A DNA stretch of 64,000 nucleotides, from NCBI GenBank assembly GCA_033065855.1, contig JAVXUO010003149.1, positions 26,907 to 90,906 on the forward strand. Reading direction: 5' to 3'. Position numbers and translations under genes: made by a program. Numbering within the stretch: position 1 is the stretch's first letter; each line of letters begins with the position of its first letter. Positions 24,837 to 37,990 of this stretch are shown here, one piece after another. Origin of the DNA: Escallonia rubra. Its lineage: Eukaryota; Streptophyta; Magnoliopsida; Escalloniales; Escalloniaceae. The notes under the pieces were generated by a model. It saw nothing but the letters and a program-made list of their open reading frames with translations, did not search any database and was not told the origin of the DNA.

Positions 24837-26547
24837 ATTACGGTTTTGGGATATTAGAGCTTAAGTAATGATCTCGCTGGTTAGGTTACATGATTTTGTA
24901 GACTTGTAACTAGGCTGACAAAAGTGAATGGTAGAACTCAAGATTTGATCCTTTAGAGTGAAAGTCATATGTGAGAAGTTATTTGTGCTTTAGTGCACCG
25001 TAGGGTTGCAGTTAAACTTGCTACTACTAAGTGGACCGTGCGAAAGAATATATTGTGGTTTGTTATCTGAAAAGCGTAGCAGAAGCATGATGATTAGGAA
25101 TTTAAATATCTGGTTGAGTTGGAGTGGAGTAAGTATAGTCAGTGAGCTTCGTACTAGCTGAGCCATAACTATTTCGAGGTTGAGTAATAATATTCGGTTG
25201 GTTAGATTATAAAGTCTTAGGTTATAATCTGAGTCTTATAGTACAATGAAATGTTTTAGGTTGCGATGGACCTTACTGAAGTTGCTACTGATGTTCTTGA
25301 CTCGTGTGTTGGAGGCTATTAAAGCTGCTACGATTGTGAATGTTGTCTCTTGATGTTAAAAGGCTTGTGACTTTTGAAAATGATGTTGTATCTTGAGGCT
25401 ATCAAGGGTTCCTTTTGGGATTGGTTATTTGCGATTATGAATTTTTGAATTTTCGTCGGTCAAAATCTTATGAGCATAGGTCTTCAATTTAAGCTTATTT
25501 CATATAAGAACTAAATTATTACACATCAAGATCATTAGATCACATGGTTTTTTTAGAATCGTTAGCGCGTAAATGATAATTCAAGCTCTGTAGCATCGAG
25601 TAGTATTTAAAGTTGCTTAGGCTATGACTGATGATGATGACTTACATTTCGAAAGTTTCCTACCATTAAGAGAACTTACTTTGTTTGGGTAAAGCTAGAC
25701 TAGATTGGTTTAGAGAAATATTTTCTAGTTGTCAAGGCTGGTTCAGAATGTAGAACCTTTGGGACTTTTGGAATGTTACGAAAACTCTCGAAGTTCCGCA
25801 AGTATTAGAGTGTAAGTGATGACCTAGTAAGTTCGAGCTAAGTATTAAGATTTGAATGGAAATAATGACGTTTGATATTCATTGGTGATAAATTTTGGTG
25901 CGGAGATTAGGCATTGCTTGAATTTTATGTTGGTTGTTATATATCCGAGTTATAGCAAAAATGTCTGGATGTTGTAAGTATAATGAAATTTGAGGTCGAA
26001 ATTCTTTTAATGGGAGACAATGTGATACTCTGGTCTCAAATTGGTCTTATGGTTGATTTTGATGAATACACTTGGTGCTCTAGAAATTTGATCACTTGGT
26101 GAGACTTCAAGGTTTAACGATGATTTAATTGTATAAATGGAGAAATGTAGAGATAGCATTTACAACTGGCGAAGGTTCTAATTTAAGATTATTAATCTTA
26201 GACGTATTTTTGGTTGGTGAATTAAAATGAGTTTAAAGTTAAGTGTTATGATGGGGGATGAGATCAGACACCATTAAGTGAAGAAATCTAGTAACACAAA
26301 GTTTCGAGGTACGGATTATTAGTGGATTAAAGTGTGTTAAATGCACATCACACATTTTGTGCTTTAAGGTCTTTGGGTGCATGTACTTATCAAGTCGCTT
26401 GAAATTATATCCGAGTTTGATTGTGAACTCCTTAGATAGATTTAGTCGTGTAAGCATTTGAGGTGTTATGTCGGTGGGTATCTGATATCAAACATGATTA
26501 AAATCAGCTCTGCAAGGAACACCAAATTTCGAGGACGAAATTTCTTT
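24837..26547 (+). other. Non-coding interior of the LTR element
   Basis: 1.7 kb without zinc knuckle, protease, reverse transcriptase, integrase or chromodomain motifs. The longest open frame is 72 codons (26239-26457, minus) and resembles nothing known to me. It presumably carries only packaging and priming signals. Confidence 0.75.
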
Positions 26548-26557
26548 AAGGAGGAGA
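26548..26557 (+). other. Polypurine tract
   Basis: AAGGAGGAGA three bases before the right LTR, the expected plus-strand primer. Confidence 0.8.
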
Positions 26558-26560
26558 TAT

Positions 26561-29500
26561 TGTAATATCCCGAACCTATGGTTAGCCGGTTATTATTACT
26601 TTTAGCGACAGTTTCTAAGAGTGATGTTCTTTTGAGTTTTTAGCGACGAATTTGGGGAGATGATCTTTAGCGACAATTCTAGAATCATATAATTATAATT
26701 TAATGATAGCAGATAAAATTGGTATTGATTGAGGTCTTTAGTGACAATTAGCGTTAATGGTATTTTTAGAAATCTGACAGTGACCATTAGTGAAGCAAGT
26801 TACGCGACAACCTATGAGTAAATTTTTCTGACACGTGAAATGTCATAAGTAGTGCTCAGTCTTTCTTTCAGAAATAATATAAGCTGGGGCAAATATTAAA
26901 ATAACTAGCGAAAATTTGGGGGGGCTTTTTTGTTACGTTCCAAATTAGGGTTATTATATATAGATAATAGAATAGTGATCAGCCGTCATTGGCTTTTGTT
27001 GGAGACTTGTTGCGGCAGAGAGAGATACCGAGAGAGGAAGAAGGCTCGGAAATCCTCCGGAGTTTCAATAAATTTTTCGGGTAAGCTTTTAGTCTTTTTC
27101 TTCTTGTGTATTTGATGGGTTACGGATTAAGGGGGGGTGCTGTTGCATCTTGTGGGTTATAACCGAGAGATGGGTATGCAGGGAACAAGGGTTACGGTTG
27201 TGGGTTTGTGAGAAATTAGGTGTGGGTATATGAGTTTGTGTAAAAAGGTGCAAGGATGTGCGTATGAATATGCGTGACTGTGAGAATGGGTGTGTCATGA
27301 GTGTTGGTACATGGAAGGAGGGCAGCATGCGTATGTTTGTGCACAACTGGGTGCGCATGGTGTGTGTGTTTTTCTTTTTGTGAGGCTGTGTACAAGGTAA
27401 TAGATGTAGATGTGATGGACTACGGGTTTTAACGGGTAAGTAATGGGGTGATGAGGCAGCCATGGTGGCTGCCATGAAAGGAAGGGGAATGAGTAATGGG
27501 TAAAGCATTGGTGGGAGGAGGGAACAAGAAGTGGGTATATGCAGGTGGTGGTGCGTGAGTCTGTGTGTGCGCGTTTGGGTGTGTGCTGTGTAGTGTGTGT
27601 ATGTAACCTGTGTGTGTGTCTAGTGTGTGAGTGTAGTGTGATTATGGTGTGAGCCGTTGGCATGTACAGTGTGTGCAAGTGAGTGTTTGTGAGAGTTTGT
27701 GGGTGGGTTAAAGTGTATTATGCTGTGTGCAGGAGAGGGGTGAAGGGGAAAGGGAGAGTAGCAAGCTGTGTTAAGTGTGTTTGTGTGTTTGTCTTGTGCA
27801 TTGTAAAGAGAGAGGGGGCTCAGCTAGTGGAATGTGTTTGTAGTAAACAAAAGAAGAAGAAGAGAAGTGCGGAGCGGAAAATTTGGCTTAGCGTTAGGAT
27901 CGACACGTGCATATGTTAACGTACGCTTATCGTTAGCAGGTGAAAATTTGCAATATAATATGTTATACAATATTAGAATTGTTTGCAAAATTTCATAATT
28001 TTCTGATATCGTATGAATTTTTAGTATTTTCTGTAATTTCAGATTTGGAAAATTCGTTTGGAGCCTTTAAACCCAGAAAATGTTCAGGGAAAAATTATCC
28101 TAATGTTTTTATAGTATGATAAAGACTCAGTAAAAGTTTGATGATTTTTGGGGTTGATTTGCTATGGTTTCCGTATCACATTATTTTTAGCAAAACGAAT
28201 ATTTGAAAAATAGTTTTAATGCCTTTAATTCGTGATTTATATTTTTATAATTTTTATACATATTTCCAAGTTAATATAAAGATTATGGGACTTAGTTTGC
28301 AGCTGGAAGTATTTTTGGCAATTTATGAGATTTTATTGTATTTAAAGAAATTATTTTAATTCAAAAATATTAGAAAATTCATATTTTGACTTTTTATAAT
28401 ATTTTAAGCAATAAAAATGTTTTATTGTAATTTAGTATATATTTTGAGATATCGTTACACATTAAAGAGCGTATCGGGTTCTCGGTTAGGTTGGCCGCGT
28501 GCGAGGCGCGCTTTGAGTTGAGCGATTTCGGAGTTAGAAATGAGCATGTGGTGGGTAATTGATATTAGGTTTATATTAATGTAGACTAGATTGTATTCTA
28601 ACAAATGGATTGCCAATCTAGGTTTATTCAGAGAATATTGATCGAGGTTTTGTAGCATTGCGTAGCTATCCAGGTAAGTACTCCTGCCATATTCCTCCGT
28701 ATACCCTATTTTCCGTTTATCTATATGTATAAATGAATTGTTCCAATCAGAAGTTTTAAAGCCTTTTACATGCTACTGTTTTTGTGTAAATTGTTTGATG
28801 AGAAAATGCATAAAAAATGCCATGGAATGTTTTCTATGAGTAGTGTTTTAAAGTTGGCTTATGTGGAATGAGACGGTATTTCTGGCTCGGTTGTTGCGCC
28901 CCATATCCACGGGGGAAAGTTGGATTGTTGGGTCCTGGTCAACGGGACGATACGTTGACGCACAGTACTGTTGCTCGTGGTGCGCCATTGCGTCCACATA
29001 TGTATCCCGGATGAAGGAGGGATTGTGTGCCCTAGTCAGGGGGGCGCATACCCTGACCAAATAATGTTCATCCCAGGTGGAGTAGGGATTGTGGGCCCTA
29101 GTCAGGGGGGAATGTACGCTGACCGCAACATACCTAAGTTATGATGAGAACTGTTATAGTTGTTAATGAGCCTTCTTGATGTCATGCTTCGTTTCTGAGA
29201 ATCTTGGATGAATTGCTTTCAAAAAGTCTATATATGTATAGTATCTCTTGTGAAAATGTTTACCAGTTTTAAATTGAAGAAAACCGTGGCATGTTTCATG
29301 TTTTATGAATCCCAAAATCTATTTTAGGGATATGGTATGTGTACTTACTGGGCCCCAAGCTCACCCCTTTTTATAAATGTTTTCAGGCGATCAACTAGAT
29401 GAACATGAGTATTACGAGGGAAATGAGAATGAAGCTGCAGGAGATGCTCATTAGGAAGTTGTTTAAGCCCTTGAGAAATTGTAGAACTGTCAGTTATTTA

Positions 29501-29768
29501 TTTGTATTGTTCGTAGCTTAATTTTAGGAGGTTTCTTTAAAATTAATGCTATCGGTCTCTATGGAGGATTCCAGTAAAGATGATTTGGGAAAGAGTTGTA
29601 AGGGCATCTTTAGAAATTCATGTTATAGTGTTAGTTAATGTATGATATTAGAATTGTGTACAGGTTTTAGTGAGTAAGGCCTGGCAGAGCCCTAAATTGG
29701 AGTCTATTGGGTCTGCGGCCGGTCACGTGCCTAGCTCGCGGGCCTGCCCGTGGGTTCGGGGCGTGACA
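26561..29768 (+). repeat. Right (3') LTR
   Basis: 3,208 bp, colinear with the left LTR without any indel. It is followed immediately by the target duplication CTAAT. Confidence 0.95.
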
Positions 29769-29773
29769 CTAAT

Positions 29774-31243
29774 CAATCCGAATTTATGGGACACTCTAAT
29801 TAGAAGCTAGCTTGGGGACTTTACTTATTCTGTTACATCTGAACTGCTTCTTCTATCTATTACTTAGGGCAATGTTCTATTGTGGTCATTAAGTTAGCCC
29901 TTGCATCGCCTACATATTCAGAGTTACACGCTTGAGGATAAGGAGAGAAGTACTCTTTGAAGTGTTGTAACTGAAATTAAAGGAAGATACCCATGCAATG
30001 AGTATCTATAGAACTATACTTAACGAAACAGTCAATTGTGGCTTCAATTATTTTGTCAAATGAGACATCCAATGTTTTTCCACAAATACACAAATATGGA
30101 GGAAGAATAGATCTAAAATGAAAGAAGTACTCGACACAATAGGAACATTGCCTAAACGTAACATATAAAACTTATTCACATGTAGCCGTAGCAAAAGTGT
30201 CAATCTGGAACATACATACAAATGGCAAGGAGATTACATGATATACACGTTAATACTCCAATATTAATTAATTAACCATATAAAAATGATCCTGGTATAA
30301 CTAAAAATAATGTAACCCAAAATGGTTACTAAGAGATTAAGTTAGTATCCGAAATTCCGCTTTTCTAGGTATTGCCCTAACAAAAAAAAAATTGAGATTT
30401 TGAAGAAAAAGGCATAGACACAGAAGTTAATCAACTACAAATTGCAAGATGTATCAATGGAAAAGATATTGAATGCATGGAATGAGCTTTGTCTATTTGT
30501 ACACATGCAACCAAGAAAGTGCAATTGTACAAGTCTAAAAGCATATTAAAGTAAGGACATGTATGCAAGCAGATTGTGCAAACAGAAGATGAACAGGCAG
30601 AGCAACATAATAGTTAGGATTAATGATTTAGACCTCAGTTAGGAATTTCACCGAACATGTGCAGTGCAAGAAAATACCTCAGTTAGGAATTACATTACCT
30701 CTACTTCGATTGTAGGCCGACTTGGTAGTGAAAAGCCCAGAATGTGGACACGTAACAATTGTTTTCCAAGGTTGAAATCTTAGTCTTCTTTCTTTTACGA
30801 AGAAGCTGCAACTGAGTAGATCTCTGCCGTATTGGGCTTTGGCGGTATTTGGTCTTGGCATTAGGAATCTTGAGACTTGAAGAGAATCGGGAGTGGAACG
30901 ACTGCCTACCCTTGGCAGGTGCGAAAGGCAGGGACCAGTAAACGAATCCTACCAGAGCGTCGAAGATGGAGGCAATGCTACACTGTTGATTAACTGGGAG
31001 ACGAAGATGATTGTGAGAAAAATCCCCAAAATTCGGACCCAGCGTCCATAAATTAATCTGCGCTTGAAAATTTATGCTGGCCGAATTTTTTATCCGACAA
31101 AAAACCAGAAGAAGTCATTGGGTTTTGGAACGTTCAGGAGGTTGCAGAGATGCGCGGGTGTTGTTTACGTGATAATGCTGCGTGTTTGATTTTCCTTTCC
31201 TTCTCTACCGTAGCATAATAAAGCCCTTCTCGTATCAAGCACC
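29774..31243. other. Spacer between LTR element and LINE
   Basis: Mostly AT-rich and unrecognised. The stretch 30679-31160 is less AT-rich and on the minus strand has an open frame (30679-30861) followed by a plausible donor AGAG/GTAATG near 30707; see findings. No domain was identified. Confidence 0.4.
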
Positions 31244-31420
31244 TTTTTTTTTGTTTGTAAGAGAATTGCATTGAAAGTAGAAAAGAGTATCCAGCCTTAG
31301 GGCCATACAGATAAATACTGAATAAATAAAAACACTGGTAGGCGACACATGCCTATAGATAAAAAGAACAGCACCCATCAAAAGTATCTATGAATAAAGA
31401 CATCACAATAAACAAAGAGG

Positions 31421-34400
31421 TTATCTCCAAACATTGCAATTGACCCAGTCTTGGTAGACGGTAGTGCGGGCCTGACTAGCAAAAATAGTGAGGGAGCGAG
31501 CTTCCTTCAAAAGGTGGGGATCCTCCTTATCAATGATAAAGTGATGAAAGTCAGTTATATTGTAGCAAAAATCATAGATGATGGGTGCCACCGTATCTAA
31601 AATATCCTCAGAGCCTGCCATCTGGTTAAGGAGAAAACAAGACTCAGTTAGAACATGTATATGTAAAAAAATTTGTTTAAGAGCCATGAAGATGCTAAAA
31701 GAAGACCATGTGCTAAAGCAGTATATTTGTCAGACGACAAAGAAGAGATAGCCGCAGAGGCACATCTAGAGTTATTTAAGAAACATGATATACCAATACT
31801 AACCCGAAGCCGTAAATTATCAAATCAAGAATGAAAGACCATGGTAACAATGCGAGGATTCAAGCAACCACAAGGTGAAGGGGAGGTATGAACAATGGTT
31901 GGGCCTATACGTAGAACCAAATTGACGAGTTGAGTTTCTGGAGGGCATTTAGGTTGAGGTAAAGAACGAGGGGAGGTAGGTAGTTTAGAAAGGCCTGAAT
32001 TGAAAGAATTTGTGTAGGTACGAATTTGTGCTATAATAATCCAAGGGTTAAAGGGAATATTTCTGAAAACAAGATTATTTCTATGTATCCAAATGAACCA
32101 AAAGGTGACGAAAAAGTATAAGGTTGCTAGATTATTTGAGGTTTTGGAGTAAGAGCCAATCCAAGCAATGAGCCATTCTCTGCCGGAACAATGGATGTCA
32201 TCCGTGCGAATTCCAAGAGGAATACCAAACCATATCGGTCTGACACTGGCGCATTCCAAGAACAAGTGGTTGGGATCTTCAATATCAAGTTCACACAAAG
32301 GACAAAGATCGATCGGTTGGATGTTGAGCCTTTTAAGATTTGATAAGGTCGGAAGTCGATCCCATATAATCTACCAGATCAATAAACAAATCTTAAAAGG
32401 TAGAGGCAAACTCCATAGCTTCTTCCACATACGAGCAGTAGAGATACATGGCGGGTACGGTAGCTTCCTATCCAAGTTTAATTCCCGAGATTTTGCATTA
32501 TAGAGCATGTTATAAGCTGAAGATACTGTAAACTCACCATGAACCGACTGTCCCCAGACCAGTTGGTCATCAAAATCCAATCGTGGAATATGAATTGCTA
32601 GGATAGCACGAGCAATAGAAGAAGTGAACAGAGCTGCAATCTTGGTTTGGTTCCACCTGTCATCCAGAAGCAGGTCACTAACAAAGTTAGTATTTGAGGC
32701 GCGAGTGTCCTCAGGAGCCGAGGGAATGCGACCAATTGAGGGGATCCAGGAATCCTCCCAAATGGAGATTTTTCTACCATTGCCAACTTGCCACCTAAGA
32801 CCAGATAGTAAGCTCGTCCTTCCATATAAAATGCCACGCCATCCACTTGAGAAGCTACCTTTGACGGGGGATGATAGGAAACTGTGATTAATACAATACT
32901 TCCCACGAAGGACCTGGGCAAGGAGAGAATCTGGTTCAACCATGATTCTCCAAGCAGTTTTAGCCAGGAGCGCTAGGTTAAACAGACGCATGTCTTTAAA
33001 CCCCAGGCCGCCTCTCTCCATCGGCCCACATAAGGCATGCCAGTTGATCCAATGTATGCTTCTATGAGTGTCATTACCTGCCCACCAGAAATTTGCAAGC
33101 AGTGTATCTATCTGATGGCATACATGTACTGGAAAAAGACATACCTGCATATGATAGATGAGAAGCGATTGAAGCATAGATTTGACTAAAGTAGCACCTC
33201 CAGCTTTGTTTAAAAGAAGCCCTTTCCAACTTGCACATCGGTTCCGGACTTTGTCTATCATGTCACGGAAGAAATCTTTCTTGTTAGCAACGGAATCTAG
33301 GGTGGATCCTAAATAAGTCCCAAATGATGTCGACAGTTTGAATCCCAAGGGTTGAACCACGTTAGTATTTGCCAGGCTAGCGTTTGGGCTTAAGGTAACG
33401 GAGGACTTGCTGATATTAATTTGCTGGCCAGATTCCGAGCAGTAGCGAGTGAGAATAGCTTGAATACACCCTATCAATTGCGGAGTAATCTTGGTAAAGA
33501 TCATTGCATCATCTGCAAAGAACATATGATTTATAGGTGGGCTCAACTTTCCTACCTTGATACCATCAATCTCATGTGAGGCTTGAGCATGAGACAGAGC
33601 TGCCGATAGACCTTCCGCACATAAAATAAAAAGATATGGTGATAACGGGTCACCCTGTCTCAACCCACACCTTGGCTGAATACGTGTTGACGGGGTGCCA
33701 TTGACTAGTATTTCATACGAGACTGTAGATACACATTGCATTACCAGAGTGATAATAGCTGCAGGGAACCTCATTTTCCGGAGGACAGCTTCCAAATAAG
33801 TCCAATTTACCCGATCATAAGCTTTACTCATATCCATCTTGATAGCGCCAAGAATGCCTTTTGATTTTTTGTTAAGCCTGATTTTGTTGGTTATCTCTTG
33901 GGCAATAAGAATATTATCAGATATTTGCCTCTTAGCCACAAAAGCATTCTGGAATTGCGAAATAAGGTCCCCTAAAGATCCTTTGATACGGTTAACAAGA
34001 ACCTTTGAAATGATTTTATACATGGTGTTGCATAGGCTGATTGGTCTGAAGTCCCGGGCCAAGATCGGGTTTTTGCATTTGGGAATAAGCACAATAAAGG
34101 ACTTATTCGTTACACGTAGCATATGGCCAGATCTAAGGAACGAGAGTGCCGCCGCCGTGATAGGCCTTTGCATAAAGTCCCAACACTGCTGATAAACAAT
34201 TCCAGGAATACCATCAGGGCCTGGGGCTTTGAGAGGCTTGATTTGAAAGAGGGCTTGTTGGACCTCCGAAGCTGTGAAGGGTCTTTCTAAGAAATTGATT
34301 AGGTCGATTGTCAGAGTTTTGGTGATACCCTCCACAGTCGTCAAATTATCAGTCAAGTCAGGGGATTGAATAGCGGTACAGAAAATATTTGTAAAATAAT

Positions 34401-35595
34401 CCACTAGGCATTTCTCAATTTCCATATGAGAGGTGTGGATGACAGCATCATCATCAGTAATAGCAGCAATGCGATTCCAATTCCGTCTAATCTTTGTAGA
34501 GTTATGAAAGAATCGAGTATTGCGGTCCCCTAACTTTAACCACTTAATCTTGGCTTTCTGAGCCCAGAAAAGTTCTTCACATTCCAGTAGCCAGTCAAGC
34601 CTATGACGGGTGTGCTGATCCAATTTTTGCGCTTCCATATTAGGGAGAAGGGATTGAATGTGAGCCAATTGCAAAATAGTATCTTTAATTTGAGACTGGA
34701 GGTGCCCAAAACATTCTTTATTCCAACGTGTCAAATCCTTCATCATGATAGATCCCCAAGAGGCTACTTGGAAGAGAGGGGATCCAACAATTGGATGTTG
34801 CCAAGCATTAAAGATAGCACGTTTCCCCAAAGGATGCTTTAACCACATGGCTTCAAACCTCTTAGGTCGGCGTAGCTGGGTTAGAGCAGGTTGAGTGTCA
34901 AGTAATAAGGGAGCGTGATCAGAAGATTGGATACCCAAGTTGGTTAAAGTAGCTTGAGGGAACAGAGAGAGCCACGCAATATTTGCAAATCCTCGATCGA
35001 TTCGCTCATACGTACAGGTAAGATCATGATGATTATTTGTCCATGTGAAAGAGGGGCCCACCCATTTAAGATCAGATAGTAAATGTTTCTGAAGAAAATC
35101 TGCCAAGCTCACATGTCCAGGAGTACTCCTAGCGTGGGGACCTGTCTTGTCTGATGGTGACAATACTTGATTAAAATCCCCAATCAAAAGTAAAGGGGAT
35201 CTCACAGAAGATAGGGCGTCGGAGATTTTTTCCCACGTCCTTTTCCTCTTGGCCAAAACCGGTTGCCCATAAATAAAACCGGATACCCACTTATTGCCAC
35301 TAGAATCTAGAAAATGAATGAGGATGAGATTTTGATCGGTATACAAAACGGAGCCATATAGCTCTTCTGTCCATCCAACCCAAAGGCCCCCCTTAGTACC
35401 AAAGGTACCACCGGGATCACAACCAGCAGAGGACGTGTAACCCATCCTCAGAAATTTTGAGGTAACAAATTCTCTTGTCTTTTTTGTTTCTTGAAGGAAA
35501 ATGCAGGAAGGTTTATAAACCTTAGCCTAATTTAATGCTGCACGAACTGAGAGGGCATGGCTTAACCCTCGGCAGTTCCAGCAAAGTTGTATCAT
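31421..35595 (-). pseudogene. LINE ORF2: endonuclease, reverse transcriptase, RNase H
   Basis: ORF2 begins at 35595 with the endonuclease opening MIQLCWNCRGL, then meets a TAG near 35530. The open 1,024-codon stretch 32371-35445 has endonuclease motifs GDFN (residues 89-92) and SDH (175-177), and reverse transcriptase motifs VLIPK, FRPISLCN, KMDMSKAYDRVNW, GLRQGDPLSPYLF and the catalytic box FADD (643-646). A second TAG at 32371 interrupts the zinc-binding domain, which resumes with CPLCELDIEDPNHLFLEC. A stop at 31825 and a one-base frameshift near 31688 break the RNase H part (ALKQIFLHIHVLTESC). All catalytic motifs are still legible, so decay is moderate. Confidence 0.93.
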
Positions 35596-37954
35596 TGATG
35601 GTGAAGGGGTTGTTGTGAGACAACACCCGAAACCCATGAAAGAGCACTGAGGGGTTCAAATAGAAAAGGATTTGCACTAGAATACCAAGACCTTTTCAGA
35701 GAGGCAGAGGGTCTCTTAGGAAGAACCCGAGTTAAAAGATCAATTTTTTCTCGGCTAAGAGACTCACTAAAATGTATGTAAGCGACATCACCGGATAAGG
35801 TCCGTCGTCTCTTGAGCCACGGAGAGAGGCCCAAATTACGATGCAGTCTATTCCAGGATCCCCGATCATCATTCAAAATAGGATGTTCCTTCATTAGAGC
35901 ACCCTCAACCCTAACCCATATTTCAACCTTGCATCTCTTAGCAGGCGGCATGAAATCCCGGACCGATGCAGAAAAACAATCCTCACTCATTTTCCGTTTT
36001 TTTTACGAGGGTACAAAAAATATTACATAACAAGCTGAATATTGGAGTAATGCAGTAAAAGCAGGTATAAGTATGAAAGCGGGGTAAGGCAAAGAGAGGA
36101 ACCTGGTGGTTGAGGTTCATTATCTGTGATCATCAGACATAGTTTTTTCCCTCCATGGAAGTTAGCCAAGACATCCTCTTCAGGTTTGCGCCTTTTGCCA
36201 TAAGCTTGGTAAATTTTTTCTGAGTGAATAAAGCTACCATCAAAATTTTCAGTTTCATCAGAGTCAAAATCCGGAGCCATAAAGTAATTCCCTTTTAACA
36301 ATGCAAGCTGAGAATGCATGCCATCAGAGAGGGATGACAATTGAGAAGAGGAATCCTGCACAGGTGAGTTAGCTTTTTCACATTTTTTAACAATCACAGC
36401 AGAAGGGTTAATTCTCAAAGTGAGATCCTGTCGAAGATTGTTCATGGTGAGCATCCAGGCATGCAAGGGGAGGTCCATGACACCATCAGAACATTTGTAA
36501 ATCCTAAACTGCGCCTCAGGCAGAGAGAGGCGAGAGACAGGAGCATGATGGTCAATAAAGTCCTAAGATGGTAGAGGAGCCATCGAGATATGCGCATCAG
36601 AAGATCCGAGAAGTTGCAGGTTCGGCGTCGCACACGGGGAAGAAAATGCTCCAGGTACAGCATCCTTCCTGTAGTGAGGGGGAAATGAAAACGAAGGCCT
36701 ATTTCTGGAATTATTATTAGGCCAATTCCACATGATATCTGGGCTTACAGACAGGAGCGGCCCAGCAGAAGAGAGACCAGCCACAGAAAGGAGACAAGCC
36801 TGGTGGAAAAGGCTGTTAGACAGGCCCATTCCTGGTTCAATAGCCCACATTGGCATCCCATAAAGGAAGATAGTTTTGGGCTCCTGCGGCAGCCCAGAGA
36901 TGAGAATAATTCTGTGATCCGACGGCTGCCCACGGTTCAAAATGACAGAAGATCTTTTATCACCATGAGGAGTATAACTTAGAGATATGAAGAGAGATAC
37001 GAAAAATCTGGTGAATCCAGGTACGATTTGAAGATCTGAGCTATGATCTTCCAAGGATATTTTTAGCCACGTGGGCAGATCTCCGAGGTTCCGTAGACCA
37101 AGTGGGTATGTGATCAATGATGACAAATCCTCTGTCAAGATATCCTCTACAGGAAGAAATGATGGAAAAGCCAAGTTGCGCTGGTACAGCTGTTCCGGCA
37201 TCGGCGTAACCAAGCACTCCGGCTCCGATGGATTTTCAGAAAAGGCATCTAAATTTTCATCCAAAAAAGGTACCAAAGTTTCAGCTTCTTCCTCCGTTGA
37301 GGAATTATTGTCCGTCAAAAGATCCTCATCAGAGTCTGAAAGAGTGATCACCTCCTGGGAAATATCATTCGTGTCATAACCGAAATTTTCATCCGAGTAC
37401 TCCGAAAAAGCGTCTTCCATGATCACATCATCTAAGATGCCATTAAAGACATTAATCGGCATCGGAGCAATAACTTCCACGGGTAGTATTTCATCATTCT
37501 CGTGGTTGAGGTTCTCAATATTTTCGACAAGATGTACCCCCTATCCAAGAATAACGTCCTCCATCAGGTTCTCATCCTCCATTTGCATCCCTACTAAGTC
37601 ACCAGACAGATTATGGTCATCATCTTCAATATCACCTTCCACCGTACCCGCAGTAGATGGAAAAGAACTTGACGCCATTTCGAAGCTAATATCATCGCTC
37701 GAAACTACAGAAGGGGCAGGTGAGAAGGAATCAAATAAATGTTGGAAATAGGCGTTGCAAGATAAAGGTGCATTGTGTTTGGAAACAGGCAATTTGCTTG
37801 CAAAGTCAATTGGAGTAACAAAGCAGCGGTTAGTTTTTTTTTGTCTTTTCCAAATATATTGTACCGATTGGAAATGGCGCGAGCGGTTGGCATAGGGATG
37901 CATTGGTTTTGAAACAGGAGGGCAGCTTGTAAAATGGAGTATCTCAAAGGCCAT
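35592..37954 (-). pseudogene. LINE ORF1-like region, atypical
   Basis: Open stretches 37541-37954, 36563-37480 and 36023-36478 share one frame and are separated only by single stop codons. A final open stretch, 35592-35990, is in another frame after an A-rich run near 36000. Its stop overlaps the ORF2 start as ATGA. The region is acidic and Ser-rich early (TLSDSDEDL, SSTEEEAE). I see neither the CCHC knuckle nor the DUF4283 fold usual in plant L1 ORF1, so its role is inferred from position only. Confidence 0.65.
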
Positions 37955-37990
37955 TTTGGGTAATAAAAATGTGTAGAAACAAGATTAAAC

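Larger units (their letters stand above)
21613..29768 (+). mobile_element. Young non-autonomous Ty3-type LTR element (LARD-like)
   Basis: Two 3,208-bp direct LTRs at exactly 4,948 bp offset enclose a 1,740-bp interior. The LTR starts TGTAATATCCCG and ends GGGGCGTGACA. The insertion is flanked by a perfect 5-bp duplication CTAAT (21608-21612 and 29769-29773). An initiator-tRNA-Met primer-binding site follows the left LTR and a purine tract precedes the right one. The context GAGGACGAAATTTCTTTAAGG before the right LTR and the LTR termini resemble Tekay/Del chromoviruses. No gag or pol motif occurs in the interior in any frame, so it must depend on proteins supplied in trans. Long LTRs with a short non-coding interior fit the LARD class. 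Confidence 0.93.
31244..37990 (-). mobile_element. LINE (L1-type non-LTR retrotransposon), inactive
   Basis: On the minus strand the order is ORF1-like region, endonuclease, reverse transcriptase, zinc-binding domain, RNase H, short 3' tail and poly(A) (run of T at about 31244-31253 on the plus strand). The 3' end is clear. The 5' end is placed near the ORF1 start and may extend some way past 37990. No target-site duplication could be matched. ORF1 and ORF2 each carry nonsense codons and at least one frameshift, so it cannot move by itself. It lies about 560 bp beyond the DRIP stop codon. Confidence 0.93.

Noticed and set aside
31200..31253. Target-site duplication for the LINE
   Set aside because: The flank next to the poly(A) (CGTATCAAGCACC) has no convincing match near 37990-38300.
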